A stretch of 64,000 nt of DNA from Actinomadura parmotrematis. Lineage in GTDB: Bacteria > Actinomycetota > Actinomycetes > Streptosporangiales > Streptosporangiaceae. The translations under genes were made by a program, and so were the position numbers. Under the pieces are notes generated by a model. It was not told where the DNA came from, ran no database searches, and was given only the letters and a program-made list of their open reading frames with translations. Positions 16,469 through 25,331 of the stretch are shown here, one piece after another; positions within the stretch are counted from its first letter, which is position 1, and every line of letters starts with the position of its first letter. The stretch lies in contig NZ_JAIBOA010000013.1 of assembly GCF_019458805.1 (NCBI RefSeq), positions 124,001-188,000 on the forward strand, written 5' to 3'.

Positions 16469-17824
16469 CTAGCAGAGCGCGTCGTCGGCGCGGATCTCGC
16501 CCGCCTGGCGGGTGATGCCGCCCCCGGCGTCCTTGGGGACGGTGAACCCGGGCCCGATGACCAGGTCGAGGACGCCCGGCGCGGCGCTCGCGGTCGGGGT
16601 GAGCGTGGCGCGGGGCACCACCTTGGCGAGGGCCTCCGCAGCCGCGCGGTCGCCGGCACCGTAGCGGATGCGGGTGAAGGACGCGGTCTTCAGGTTGCCG
16701 ACCTTGGTGATGGTGTAGCCGCGGGTGCGCAGCGCGTCGGCGGCGGCCTTGGCCTGCCCCTCGTTCCCGGAGGCGTTGAGGACGCGCAGTCGCCCGGCCT
16801 GGGCGGTCGGCTTCGGCGCCGTCTTCGGGACGGTGCGGTCGGCGCGGACGGCGGCGAAGAACGGCGCGGCGGCAGGAGTCAGCGCGACCCGGTCGCGGTT
16901 CTGCGACCAAGGACCGCTGGGCACGGTCACGAACCGCAGGTCGCTCGCCTTGAGGCCACGGACGCCTTGCAGGATGGCCAGCATTTTCACCGTGCTGAGG
17001 CCCGAGTCGGTCTTCAGCGATTTGGCGACCGAGTTCAACAGCGCGTTCAGCCGGACGGGGTTGGCGAGGACGTCGCCGCGCATCGCCTGCTGGGCGAGCG
17101 AGCCGAGGAACTTCTGCTGCCGCTTGATGCGCCCGGTGTCGGTGCCGTCCCCGAAGGCGTGCCGCGACCGGACGTAGGCGAGGGCCTGCGCGCCCTTGAC
17201 GGTGTGCGTCCCCCGGGTCATGTAGAGCCCGGCCTGCGGGTCGCGCACGTCGTGCGGCAGGCAGATCGGGACGCCGCCGACCGCCTTGGTCACGCCCTCG
17301 AACCCGACGAAGTCCACCTGCACGAAGTGGTCGATCTTGATGCTCGAGACCTGCTCGATCGTCTTCACCGTGCAGGACGGCCCGGCCAGCGCCATCGCCA
17401 CGTTGATCTGCTGCAGTGCGTACGCCGGCGTGCGGCCGCCGCCCGGCTTGGTGCAGGCCGGGATCGGCACCATCAGGTCGCGCGGGAAGCTGATGCCCAT
17501 GGCCTGCTCGCCGCCGGGCGACAGGTGCAGCAGGATCATGGTGTCGGAGGCCGGCGCCTTGTTCCGCAGGCCCCGCCCGAACCTGGCGTTCGCGCCGTTC
17601 CGCCCGTCGGAGCCGATGAGCAGGATGTTCAGCGCGCCGTTCAGCTTCTTCGGGCGGCCGCCGCCGATGAGGCCGTCGGTGTCCTCGTGCTCGATGCTGC
17701 CCTGGAGCCGGTAGTAGTAGCCGTAGGCGGACAGGCTGCCGGTCACCAGCACCGCGGCGAGCGCGATCGAGGACCAGGCGGGCAGGCCGTGCGGGCGCGA
17801 CCGGCGGCGGCGCGGTTCGTCCAT
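16469..17824 (-). CDS. LCP (LytR-CpsA-Psr) family cell-wall glycopolymer ligase with LytR_C domain
   Basis: A 451-residue membrane-anchored protein: an Arg-rich cytoplasmic N-terminus (RRRRSRPHG), one transmembrane helix at about 18-38, the LCP domain at about 65-230 (LLIGSDGR, SDTMILLHL, SFPRDLMVPIP, and the Arg-rich GRIKRQQKFL) and a LytR_C domain near 345-430 (GRLRVLNASGNEGQAKAAADALRTRG in part). LCP enzymes attach teichoic acid, arabinogalactan or similar polymers to peptidoglycan outside the membrane. It is a single gene; the ATG has AAAGGG 11 bases upstream. Confidence 0.9.
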   Translation of the reverse strand: MDEPRRRRSRPHGLPAWSSIALAAVLVTGSLSAYGYYYRLQGSIEHEDTDGLIGGGRPKKLNGALNILLIGSDGRNGANARFGRGLRNKAPASDTMILLHLSPGGEQAMGISFPRDLMVPIPACTKPGGGRTPAYALQQINVAMALAGPSCTVKTIEQVSSIKIDHFVQVDFVGFEGVTKAVGGVPICLPHDVRDPQAGLYMTRGTHTVKGAQALAYVRSRHAFGDGTDTGRIKRQQKFLGSLAQQAMRGDVLANPVRLNALLNSVAKSLKTDSGLSTVKMLAILQGVRGLKASDLRFVTVPSGPWSQNRDRVALTPAAAPFFAAVRADRTVPKTAPKPTAQAGRLRVLNASGNEGQAKAAADALRTRGYTITKVGNLKTASFTRIRYGAGDRAAAEALAKVVPRATLTPTASAAPGVLDLVIGPGFTVPKDAGGGITRQAGEIRADDALC

Positions 17825-17899
17825 CCGGGAAGACCCTTTCGAGAGGCTTGTCGGTGTTGTATCGCCGCACCGCCCCCGAAAGGTTCATTCCATGATCTT

Positions 17900-18748
17900 C
17901 TAAGGCGCGCCGTGCGGAATCCGCTCCAGCAGGCCGCCGCGGAACACGTCGTACAGGCCCGTCGCTTCCAGGTGGACGTAGCCGATGTGGCAGTCGCACT
18001 CCGCCAGCGGGCAGCCGCGCGGACGCAGCGCCTCCCGGAAGCTGCCGTCGTAGAGGTTGCCGAGCACGGCCGGGACGAAGTGGCAGCGCCGCACCGTCCC
18101 GTCGCCGTCCACCGACACGACCGTATCGCCGGTCCGGCACGGCAGGCCGCGGCTCGGGTGGGGGCGCCGGCTGTAGGAGAACAGCGGGTCGAGGGCCTGC
18201 CAGCCGGCGGCCTCGGCGTCGGTGTAGGTGCGGCCCTCGGCGGCGTTCACCCACAGGTAGACGCCCTCGGGCAGGTCGGCGCGCAGGCGGCGGGCGGCGT
18301 CCAGGTGCTCGGGCTGCCCGACGACGCCGACGCTGAACCGGACGCCGCGCGCGGCGAGGTCGCGGCATTTGGCGGCGAACCGCTCGTGCTCGACCTGGCC
18401 GGGGTGGTAGGTCGTCCAGAGCGCGAGGGTGTCCAGGTCGGCGTCCGCCGTCCAGGACGTGCGGTGGCTGAGGTTGGTCTGGATGGCGGCGCGCTCGACG
18501 TGCGGCAGGTGGCTGAGGCGGACGAGCGCCCGCCGGTACCAGGACCGGACGAGGCCCTCGCCCCACGGCGTGAACAGCACCGACACCGGGTGGTCCTGCG
18601 CGGCGACCCATTCGGTGAAGCGCTCCAGGGCGGTGCGGTCGGCGCGCAGCTGCTCGGGGGTGTCGCGGCGCTTGGCGAACGGGCAGTAGGGGCAGTCGTA
18701 GTCGCAGCTCGCCAGCGGCCCCCGGTACAGGATCGTCAGGTGCCGCAT
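17900..18748 (-). CDS. STM4011-family radical SAM protein
   Basis: A 282-residue radical SAM enzyme with the cluster motif CDYDCPYC (Cys15, Cys19, Cys22) and a C-terminal Cys group (RRCHFVP, CPLAECDCHIGYVH) that may hold a second Fe-S cluster as in SPASM-type enzymes. I match it to the STM4011 family, found with STM4012-STM4015 homologues first noted in Salmonella; its reaction is unknown to me. It is the last gene of the operon: its ATG shares one base with the STM4012 stop codon. Confidence 0.85.
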   Translation of the reverse strand: MRHLTILYRGPLASCDYDCPYCPFAKRRDTPEQLRADRTALERFTEWVAAQDHPVSVLFTPWGEGLVRSWYRRALVRLSHLPHVERAAIQTNLSHRTSWTADADLDTLALWTTYHPGQVEHERFAAKCRDLAARGVRFSVGVVGQPEHLDAARRLRADLPEGVYLWVNAAEGRTYTDAEAAGWQALDPLFSYSRRPHPSRGLPCRTGDTVVSVDGDGTVRRCHFVPAVLGNLYDGSFREALRPRGCPLAECDCHIGYVHLEATGLYDVFRGGLLERIPHGAP

Positions 18749-20025
18749 CAGCGCGCCTCGTAGGCGTCCATCAGGGCGCGGGCGTTCGGCGAGAACAGCG
18801 CCGGGCCGACCGCGTCGGAATGGGCGAGTCCCTCGGGAGTCAGGCGGAGGCGTCCGGGCGTCTCGTCCAGCCAGCCGCGCTCGCGGAACGTCCCGAGGTC
18901 GAAATCGGCGGCGGGCGCGGTGCCGAAGCGGGTCGTGTAAGAGGCGGTGTCGAGCCCTTCGGCTTGCAGGAGCGATTGCAGCAGGTGCCGGCGGCGGCGC
19001 TCGTCGTCGTCCAGGCGGAACCCGACGCGGGCGGTGGAGAAGTCGTCGGCCTTCACGTAGTCGTCGATGATGGCCCGCACCTGGCTCGCGCCGACCGCGT
19101 ACTCGAAGGAGTAGTGCAGGTCGGCGGTGTAGGAGCGGGCGCCGCAGCCGAGGCCGACCATGCCGTCGGTCTGGCAGCAGTACTCGGTGCCGCCGCCCGC
19201 GCCGCCGGGCAGCCGGAACATGCGCATGGACACCTGCTCGTAGCCCTGGGCGAGCAGGTGGTCGCGGCCGAGGCGGTACAGCTCCAGCCGGTGGTCGTCC
19301 CAGTCGGCGCGGCGGGCGAGGCCGGTGAGCGGCCGCACGTACAGCGGGTACAGGTAGATCTCCTCGGGCCGCCAGGCGAGCGCGGCGTCCAGGGAGTGCA
19401 GCCAGGTGACGGCGGTCTGCCCGTCGATGCCGTAGATCAGGTCGATGTTGAGGACGGGGAACCCGACCGCGCGGATGCGGTCGAGGGCCGCCTCGACCTC
19501 GGCGCGCTTCTGCGGGCGGACGGCGGCGCGGGCCTCGGCGTCGACGAAGCTCTGCACGCCGATGGAGATCCGCGTCGTGCCGTGGTCGGCGAGGACCTGG
19601 AGGCGGTCGGCGGTCGCGGTCGCCGGGGACGTCTCGACGCCGAGCGGGATCGCGCCGACGCCCGCGATGGCGCAGAGCCGCTCCAGCTCGGCGGCGGTGA
19701 GGTAGGTGGGGGTGCCGCCGCCGAACGCGGCGGTGGCGAACCGGGCGTCGCCGAGCGCGTCGCGGACGGTGCGCGCCTGCCGCTCCAGGGCGTCCAGGTA
19801 GGCGCCGGTCAGCTCCTCGGGGGCGCCGGTGCGGGTGAACAGGTTGCAGAACCCGCACCGCATCTCGCAGAACGGGACGTGCAGGTAGAGGAACAGCGCG
19901 CTGCGGTCCTCGTCCCGCCACACGTCCGCGAGGGCGGGCTCGGGGTCGAGGGGCCGATAGGCGGTCTTGTGCGGGTAGGCGTAGACGTATCCCTGGTAGG
20001 GACTTCCCTGGTGGGGGCCGTTCAT
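18748..20025 (-). CDS. STM4012-family radical SAM protein (HemN-like)
   Basis: A 425-residue HemN-like radical SAM enzyme: CEMRCGFC with cluster Cys53, Cys57 and Cys60, then FGGGTPTYL, GVETSPAT, RISIGVQSF and NIDLIYGIDGQT, typical of coproporphyrinogen dehydrogenase-type proteins. HemN itself acts in heme synthesis, but the operon context places this in the STM4012 family, whose substrate is unknown. The ATG overlaps the STM4013 TGA by 4 bp (ATGA) and the stop overlaps the STM4011 start. Confidence 0.88.
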   Translation of the reverse strand: MNGPHQGSPYQGYVYAYPHKTAYRPLDPEPALADVWRDEDRSALFLYLHVPFCEMRCGFCNLFTRTGAPEELTGAYLDALERQARTVRDALGDARFATAAFGGGTPTYLTAAELERLCAIAGVGAIPLGVETSPATATADRLQVLADHGTTRISIGVQSFVDAEARAAVRPQKRAEVEAALDRIRAVGFPVLNIDLIYGIDGQTAVTWLHSLDAALAWRPEEIYLYPLYVRPLTGLARRADWDDHRLELYRLGRDHLLAQGYEQVSMRMFRLPGGAGGGTEYCCQTDGMVGLGCGARSYTADLHYSFEYAVGASQVRAIIDDYVKADDFSTARVGFRLDDDERRRRHLLQSLLQAEGLDTASYTTRFGTAPAADFDLGTFRERGWLDETPGRLRLTPEGLAHSDAVGPALFSPNARALMDAYEAR

Positions 20026-20813
20026 CGCAGCAGGAACTCTCCGTAGGGGACCGTCCACACGACCTCGTGCCCGAGGCGGTGGCCGGAGTGGCCGTCCTCC
20101 CCATAGGCGGTGCCGTGGTCGGAGCAGACGATGACGAAACAGGGGCGGCGCATCAGGTCGAACAACCGCCCTATATGGGCGTCGACGTGGCGGAGCGCGG
20201 CGGCGTGACTCTCGCGGGTGTCGCCGTGCTCGCGGCTCGCACCCTCCAGGTGGAACCAGTTGGGCTGGTGCAGGGCGGCGACGTTGAGCAGCAGGAACAG
20301 CCGCCGGTCCGCCGGCAGCCGTCCGACGATCTCGGCGGCGCGGTCGATCTGGTTCGGCAGCGACGCGGGGTCGGTGACGCCGAACTCCGGCTCCCAGTGA
20401 CTCTCGGCGAACATCGACGGCAGCGCCGACCCGAGGGGCGTGCGCTTGTTGAAAAAGCCGACGCCGCCGACGCAGGCGGTGTGGTAGCCCGCTTCGGCGA
20501 GGCCGGTCGGCAGGTCGGCGGCGTGGAACCGCCAGGTGCCGTCGGCGGTCGTCTCGCTGCCGGGGAACTCCGCGGCGAACAGCCGTGGGTGCGGGCCGGG
20601 CGCGGCGGGCGTCGGCAGGAACCCGGCGAGGATCGCGGCGTGAGCGGCGTAGGTGAAGCTGCCGGGGCTGTGCCGCCGCTCCCACCGCCCGCCCGGCAGC
20701 AGCCCGGCGAGCGTCGGGAGGCCGCCGCCGGCCGCCAGCTCGGCGGCCACGTCGTAGCGCAGGGTGTCCAGCGTCACCAGCAGCACGTCGTGGCTGCCGA
20801 TGATCTCGTTCAT
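20022..20813 (-). CDS. STM4013-family hydrolase (sulfatase fold)
   Basis: A 263-residue, short alkaline-phosphatase-superfamily protein: VTLDTLRYD (metal Asp), SFTYAAHAAILAGFLP at the nucleophile position (no sulfatase CxPxR motif) and VCSDHGTAYGEDGHSGH (metal Asp/His). It should be a metal-dependent phospho- or sulfohydrolase. It matches the STM4013/SEN3800 family. No signal peptide is seen, so it acts in the cytoplasm with the radical SAM enzymes. Both ends overlap neighbours by 4 bp. Confidence 0.86.
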   Translation of the reverse strand: MNEIIGSHDVLLVTLDTLRYDVAAELAAGGGLPTLAGLLPGGRWERRHSPGSFTYAAHAAILAGFLPTPAAPGPHPRLFAAEFPGSETTADGTWRFHAADLPTGLAEAGYHTACVGGVGFFNKRTPLGSALPSMFAESHWEPEFGVTDPASLPNQIDRAAEIVGRLPADRRLFLLLNVAALHQPNWFHLEGASREHGDTRESHAAALRHVDAHIGRLFDLMRRPCFVIVCSDHGTAYGEDGHSGHRLGHEVVWTVPYGEFLLR

Positions 20814-21877
20814 GTCGTGCACGGGACGCCCCGGAGCGCGGCGCGGACCTGCGCCGCGTAGGTGTCGAGGTGCGCGGCGGGGCCGCCGGGCAGGCCGGTG
20901 AGGCCGGGCAGCAGGTCGCCGAACGCGTTGACCTCGCCGACCGCGACGCGCCGCCACCCGGCTCCGACGAGCAGGTCCACGCCGGCCATGAGGCTGCCGG
21001 GGAAGCAGGCGGCCGCGGCCGCGCAGGCGTCCAGCGCCCGCGCCCAGCCGCCGGCGCCGAGCGCCTCGCGGACAGCGCCGAGGTCGCCGCGCGCCCCGCC
21101 GAGGTGCAGGTTCGTCATCGGCGAGCGGCTGGTGCGGACGACGGCGTGCGTCGGCTCGCCGCCGACGACCACGACCCGCAGGTCCAGGGTGCGGCCGCCC
21201 AGGGCGGCCTTCGGCATCCAGCGCTCGACGTGCAGGCCGTCGGGGGCGAGCGCGCCGACCAGCGCGGCGACCTCGGCCTCGGTGTCGTAGGACCGGACCC
21301 GCAGCGAGTTCACGTAGCCGCCGCCCGGGGCGGGCGCGGCCGAGGTGACGGCCTTGATCCGGCCGCCGGGGGCGGTCTGGAGCGCGATCACGCCCGACGC
21401 CGACGAGCCGTGCGCGGGCTTGACGAACACCCGCCGCTCCCCCGCCGCCGCCATCCGCTCCCGCAGCTCGCCGTACCCGGTGACCTGCGGCAGCGCGGCC
21501 GGGACGGGCACGCCGGCGGCGTCCAGCCGGGCGTGGCAGAGCCGCTTGTCGAACATGACCGCGATGTCGCCGGCGTCGCTGGTGGACGGCGCGGCGGGCA
21601 GGCGGCGGAGCGCCGCGGTGAAGCGGGCGTACCAGGCGGCGCCGCCGCCGACGCGCGCCGGGTCGCCGGGGCCGCGCAGCAGGGCGTCGGCCTCGGGGTC
21701 CTCGCCGGGCGAGTCGATCCGCAGGACGGTGCCGTCCGGGACGCGCGGCGCGGCGCCGCGCAGCAGGTCCGTCCAGGCGATCACGTGCGGGTCGTCCAGG
21801 CCGGCGGACCGGCAGGCGGCGGCGAACAGCGCCACCCGCCGGTCGCCGGGCGTCCCGAGGACGGTGAAGCCCCTCAT
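20810..21877 (-). CDS. STM4014-family ATP-grasp-like protein
   Basis: A 355-residue protein with an ATP-grasp appearance: FDKRLCHARLDAAGVPVP (lid/central region), RRVFVKPAHGSSASGV (ATP-binding Lys and Gly/Ser loop), TLDLRVVVVGG and the metal-binding segment VAVGEVNAFGDLLPGL. ATP-grasp enzymes ligate carboxylates to amines, including peptide tailoring. It matches the STM4014 family. It overlaps STM4015 and STM4013 genes by 4 bp each. Substrate unknown; ligation onto a peptide is only an inference from the fold. Confidence 0.84.
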   Translation of the reverse strand: MRGFTVLGTPGDRRVALFAAACRSAGLDDPHVIAWTDLLRGAAPRVPDGTVLRIDSPGEDPEADALLRGPGDPARVGGGAAWYARFTAALRRLPAAPSTSDAGDIAVMFDKRLCHARLDAAGVPVPAALPQVTGYGELRERMAAAGERRVFVKPAHGSSASGVIALQTAPGGRIKAVTSAAPAPGGGYVNSLRVRSYDTEAEVAALVGALAPDGLHVERWMPKAALGGRTLDLRVVVVGGEPTHAVVRTSRSPMTNLHLGGARGDLGAVREALGAGGWARALDACAAAAACFPGSLMAGVDLLVGAGWRRVAVGEVNAFGDLLPGLTGLPGGPAAHLDTYAAQVRAALRGVPCTT

Positions 21878-22785
21878 TCCGCGACCGCGATGTAGATGAA
21901 CCCGGGTCGGGCGTCGTCGCGCAGCGGCTCGCCGGCGTCGATCTCGGTGTCCGGCAGCGCGGCGCGCAGCCGCTCCACCATTCCCTCGGACAGGAAGTGG
22001 TGGTGCAGGTCGAGGCGCCGCAGGTGGGTGAGCGGCTGCCCCGACAGCAGCGCCTCGGCGCCCGCGTCGGACAGCGTCCCGAGGGCGAGGCTGAGCGACT
22101 CCAGCCGCGCGACGACGGGCGCGGCCGCGAGGGCGGCGGCGACCCGGTCGGTGAACTCGCAGTTCTCCACGCCGAGGTGGCGGAGCGCGGGGAACCTCGC
22201 GCCGTCCAGGAACGGCGCGAGGTCGTCCAGTTCGGTGTCGCCGCCGTACCCGCTGTCGCCGAGCATCAGGGCGAGGCTCTCCAGCGCGGGCAGGTCGCTG
22301 GCCGCGACGCCGCGCACGACCTCGACGGGCAGCCCGCCCGACTCGAACCGCAGCTCGCGCAGCACGCCGCTCTCCACCGGCGGCCACTGCACGTCCGCGC
22401 CCCGCACCGCGAGCACCTCCAGGCGCGGGAACGCCTCCAGCAGCGGCGTCACGTCGCCCTGGACGATCCAGGAGACCTCGCACTCCTCGCCGAGGACGTC
22501 CCCGAGCATGAGGGCGCGGAGGGCCGGGTAGGACGCGGCCCGCTCCAGCAGGATCTCCAGGGGGTGGCGGTCCTGCCACCACGATCCGACGACGAGGGTG
22601 GTGACGCGGGCGGCGTCGATCTCGGCCTCGAACAGGTCGAGGCAGCCCTCCCAGTCCTCCGCCTGCCCCTCGGACGTGATCCGCCACGCGACGGCGTCCG
22701 CGGCGGGCGGGGGGCCGGCGCCGTCCGCGCCGTGAGTGACGACGGGCAGGCCGGCGAACTCCGCCAGATGCTCGGTGAAGGTCAC
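21874..22785 (-). CDS. STM4015-family leucine-rich-repeat protein, copy 1
   Basis: A 303-residue protein made largely of leucine-rich repeats (ALRALMLGDV, RLEVLAVRGAD, ALESLALMLGDSGYGGD, ALRHLGVENCEF, RLESLSLALGTLSDAG, HLRRLDLHHHFLSEG). The N-terminus starts MTFTEHLAEFAGLPV. It matches the STM4015 family; LRR proteins usually bind partners, so it may be a scaffold or substrate carrier for the modifying enzymes. Start is GTG. It lies 7 bp after its paralogue, with which it shares the start, repeats and the NYGGD/GYGGD loop. Confidence 0.86.
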   Translation of the reverse strand: MTFTEHLAEFAGLPVVTHGADGAGPPPAADAVAWRITSEGQAEDWEGCLDLFEAEIDAARVTTLVVGSWWQDRHPLEILLERAASYPALRALMLGDVLGEECEVSWIVQGDVTPLLEAFPRLEVLAVRGADVQWPPVESGVLRELRFESGGLPVEVVRGVAASDLPALESLALMLGDSGYGGDTELDDLAPFLDGARFPALRHLGVENCEFTDRVAAALAAAPVVARLESLSLALGTLSDAGAEALLSGQPLTHLRRLDLHHHFLSEGMVERLRAALPDTEIDAGEPLRDDARPGFIYIAVAE

Positions 22786-22792
22786 TGCGGGC

Positions 22793-23722
22793 TCACTCCG
22801 AGACCGCGATGAAGCGCCACTCGCCCTCGGCCTTCTGCTGGTCGTCGAGGTCGACCTCGACGTCCGGCAGCGCGGCGCGGATCCGCTCCATCATCGCGTC
22901 GCTGAGGAAGTGGTGGGACAGGTCCAGCTCGTCCAGGTGGGTGAGGGGCTGCCCGGACAGCAGCGCCTCGGCGCCCGCGTCGGTGAGCGCGCCGAGCGCG
23001 AGGCTGAGCGTCGACAGGCGCGCGACGATCGGGGCGGCGGCGAGCGCGGCCGCGACCTCGTCGGCGATCTCGCTGTTCTCCAGGCCGAGGTGGCGGAGCG
23101 CGGGCAGCTTCTCGCCGCTGAGGATCGGCGCGAGGTCGGCGGTGGTGGCGTCGCCGCCGTAGTTGTCGGTGCCGAGCCAGAGGTCGAGCTGCTCCAGGTT
23201 CGGCAGGTCGGCGGCGGCGACCGCCCGCACGACGGCGGCGGGCAGCCCGCCGGTCTCGAACCGCAGGACGCGGAGCGCGCCGCTGCTCGGCGGCTCCAGC
23301 ACCAGGCCCTCGCTGCCGCGCACCTCCAGCCGCTCCAGCTCGGGGAACGCGCCGAACAGCGGGGTGATGTCGCCGTGCTCGATCCAGGAGACCTCCGACT
23401 CCTCCATGACGATGTCGCCGACGAACAGCGCCTTGAGGTTCGGGAAGCGGCGGGCGTTCTCGACCAGCAGCTTCACCGGGTCGGCGGCGCCGTCGTCGTA
23501 GGAGGCGCCCCAGTAGCCGAAGATCAGCGCGGTGACCTGCGTCGTGTCGACCCGCTCGACGAAGCGCGCGAAGACGTCGGCGAAACCGGCCTCGTCGAAC
23601 TCGGTCCGCACCCGCCAGGCGTGCCCCCCGACCGCGGGCAGCTCGGCGTCCGCGCCGGTGTCGTGGGTGAAGTCGGCCACCGGCAGGCCGGCGTACTCGG
23701 TCAGGTGCTCGTTGATCGTCAC
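22793..23722 (-). CDS. STM4015-family leucine-rich-repeat protein, copy 2 (first gene of operon)
   Basis: A 309-residue paralogue of the next gene: MTINEHLTEYAGLPV, SWIEHGDITPLFGAFPELE, DNYGGDATTADLAPIL, ALRHLGLENSEI, RLSTLSLALGALTDAGAEALL, and the C-terminal HHFLSDAMMERIRAALPD. Identity to copy 1 looks to be about half, higher in the C-terminal repeats, so this is an old tandem duplication. GTG start with GGGAC upstream in both copies. It opens the six-gene operon; the promoter should lie in 23723-23794. Confidence 0.86.
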   Translation of the reverse strand: MTINEHLTEYAGLPVADFTHDTGADAELPAVGGHAWRVRTEFDEAGFADVFARFVERVDTTQVTALIFGYWGASYDDGAADPVKLLVENARRFPNLKALFVGDIVMEESEVSWIEHGDITPLFGAFPELERLEVRGSEGLVLEPPSSGALRVLRFETGGLPAAVVRAVAAADLPNLEQLDLWLGTDNYGGDATTADLAPILSGEKLPALRHLGLENSEIADEVAAALAAAPIVARLSTLSLALGALTDAGAEALLSGQPLTHLDELDLSHHFLSDAMMERIRAALPDVEVDLDDQQKAEGEWRFIAVSE

Positions 23723-23794
23723 TGCGGTCCCTTCCGGATCATCGGTCGGGACCTGTCCTATCAGCCCGCCCCGACATCCCGGGAGACAACGGGC

Positions 23795-23830
23795 GGAACC
23801 GGCCGGGCGCGGGCGCGCCCGGCCGGTTCC
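23795..23830 (-). terminator. strong hairpin terminator after metQ
   Basis: Perfect 17-base arms (23795-23811 and 23814-23830, GGAACCGGCCGGGCGCG and its complement), seven bases beyond the metQ stop. It separates the metNIQ operon from the downstream STM401x operon on the same strand. Confidence 0.75.
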
Positions 23831-23836
23831 GGCGGG

Positions 23837-24661
23837 TCAGGAGCCGGTGGCCGGGAGGACCGAGCCCTGGTACTTGTCCTCGATGAACTTCTTCACCTCG
23901 GGGCCCTGCAGCAGCTGGACGAGCTTCTTGACGCGCGGGTCGCCCGCCTTCTCCGGCAGCGTCACGATGCCGTTGGCGTAGGGGTTGCCCTCGGCCTTCT
24001 CCAGGACGAGCGCGTCCTTGGCGGGGGTGAGGCCGGTCTTCAGCGCGTAGTTGCCGTTGATGACGGCGAGGTCCAGCTCGTCGAGGGAGCGCGGGAGCTG
24101 GGCCGGCTGGAGCGCCTTGAACTTGAGGTTCTTGGGGTTGGTCGCGATGTCCTTCGGGGTGGCGGAGGTCGGCGCGCCCGGCTTCAGGGTGATGAGGCCG
24201 TTGTCGGCGAGCAGCTTCAGGCCGCGGCCCTGGTTCGCCGGGTCGTTGGAGACGCCGACGGTCGCGCCGGCCGGCACGTCCTGGAGGCTCTTCAGCTTCT
24301 TGGAGTAGACGCCGAGCGGCTCCAGGTGGACGGGCGCGACGAAGGTGAGCTTCTTGCCCTTGGCCTTCTCGAACTCCTGCATGAACGGCACGTGCTGGAA
24401 GTAGTTGGCCTGCACCTGGTTCTCCACCAGGGCGGTGTTCGGCTGCACGTAGTCGTCGAACTCGACGATCTTGAGCTTGAGGCCGGCCTTGGCGGCGAGG
24501 TTGTCCTTGACGTACTTCAGGATCTCGCCGTGCGGGACGGGGTTGACGGCGACCTTGAGCTCGCCGTCGGCCTTGTCGGCGGAGTCGGACGAGCCGCAGG
24601 CGGTGGTGAGGCCCGCCAGGAGTCCGAGCGAGGCGACGGCCAGGGTGATCTTGCGGAGCAC
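23837..24661 (-). CDS. metQ: methionine ABC transporter substrate-binding lipoprotein
   Basis: A 274-residue NlpA/MetQ family lipoprotein: signal peptide with lipobox LTTAC (lipid-modified Cys22), then VAVNPVPHGEIL, QPNTALVENQVQANYFQHVPFM and NGNYALKTGL, the ligand-binding signatures of MetQ. It captures D/L-methionine outside the membrane and hands it to MetI/MetN. GTG start; third gene of the operon, 13 bp after metI. Confidence 0.93.
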   Translation of the reverse strand: MLRKITLAVASLGLLAGLTTACGSSDSADKADGELKVAVNPVPHGEILKYVKDNLAAKAGLKLKIVEFDDYVQPNTALVENQVQANYFQHVPFMQEFEKAKGKKLTFVAPVHLEPLGVYSKKLKSLQDVPAGATVGVSNDPANQGRGLKLLADNGLITLKPGAPTSATPKDIATNPKNLKFKALQPAQLPRSLDELDLAVINGNYALKTGLTPAKDALVLEKAEGNPYANGIVTLPEKAGDPRVKKLVQLLQGPEVKKFIEDKYQGSVLPATGS

Positions 24662-24674
24662 GAAGAGTGCCTTT

Positions 24675-25331
24675 CTACTTGTGGGTGAGCCGGCGCGTGA
24701 CGAGGTCGCCGACCATCTGGACGAGCTGCACGAGGACGATGAGCACCACGACGGTGGCGACCATGACCTTGGTCTCGAAGCGTTCGTAGCCGTAGCTGAT
24801 GGCGAGGTAGCCGAGGCCGCCCGCGCCGACGGTGCCGGCCATGGCGGTGTAGCCGAGCAGCGCGATGACCGTGACGGTGAGGCCGGCGACCAGGCCCGGC
24901 CGGGCCTCGCGGAGCAGCACCTTGACGACGAGCTCGCGTCGCGAGGCGCCCATCGCGCGGGCCGCCGCGACGACGCCGGGGTCGACCTCGCGGAGGGCGG
25001 TCTCCACGAGCCGGGCGTAGAAGGGCGCCGCGCCGACGGTCAGCGGCACGATCATGGCGGTGTTGCCGTAGGAGCTGCCCGCCACGAACCGGGTGAAGGG
25101 GATCAGCGCCACCATGAGGATGAGGTAGGGCAGCGACCGGCCGATGTTGACGACGAAGCCGAGCCCCTTGTTCAGCGCCGGCGCGGGCAGCAGCCCGCCG
25201 CGGTCGCTCAGCACCAGCAGCACGCCGAGCAGCAGCCCGAGGACGCCGGCGAGGGCGGCCGACGCGCCGGTCATGTAGAGCGTCTCGCCGGTGGCGGTGC
25301 GCAGCAGCGGCCAGATCTCGTCCCAGGTCAC
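24675..25331 (-). CDS. metI: methionine ABC transporter permease
   Basis: A 218-residue permease with five transmembrane helices and the EAA-type loop AARAMGASRRELVVKVLLREARPG that docks to the ATPase. MetI forms the membrane channel for methionine uptake. Its GTG overlaps the metN stop by 4 bp (GTGA). Confidence 0.93.
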   Translation of the reverse strand: MTWDEIWPLLRTATGETLYMTGASAALAGVLGLLLGVLLVLSDRGGLLPAPALNKGLGFVVNIGRSLPYLILMVALIPFTRFVAGSSYGNTAMIVPLTVGAAPFYARLVETALREVDPGVVAAARAMGASRRELVVKVLLREARPGLVAGLTVTVIALLGYTAMAGTVGAGGLGYLAISYGYERFETKVMVATVVVLIVLVQLVQMVGDLVTRRLTHK

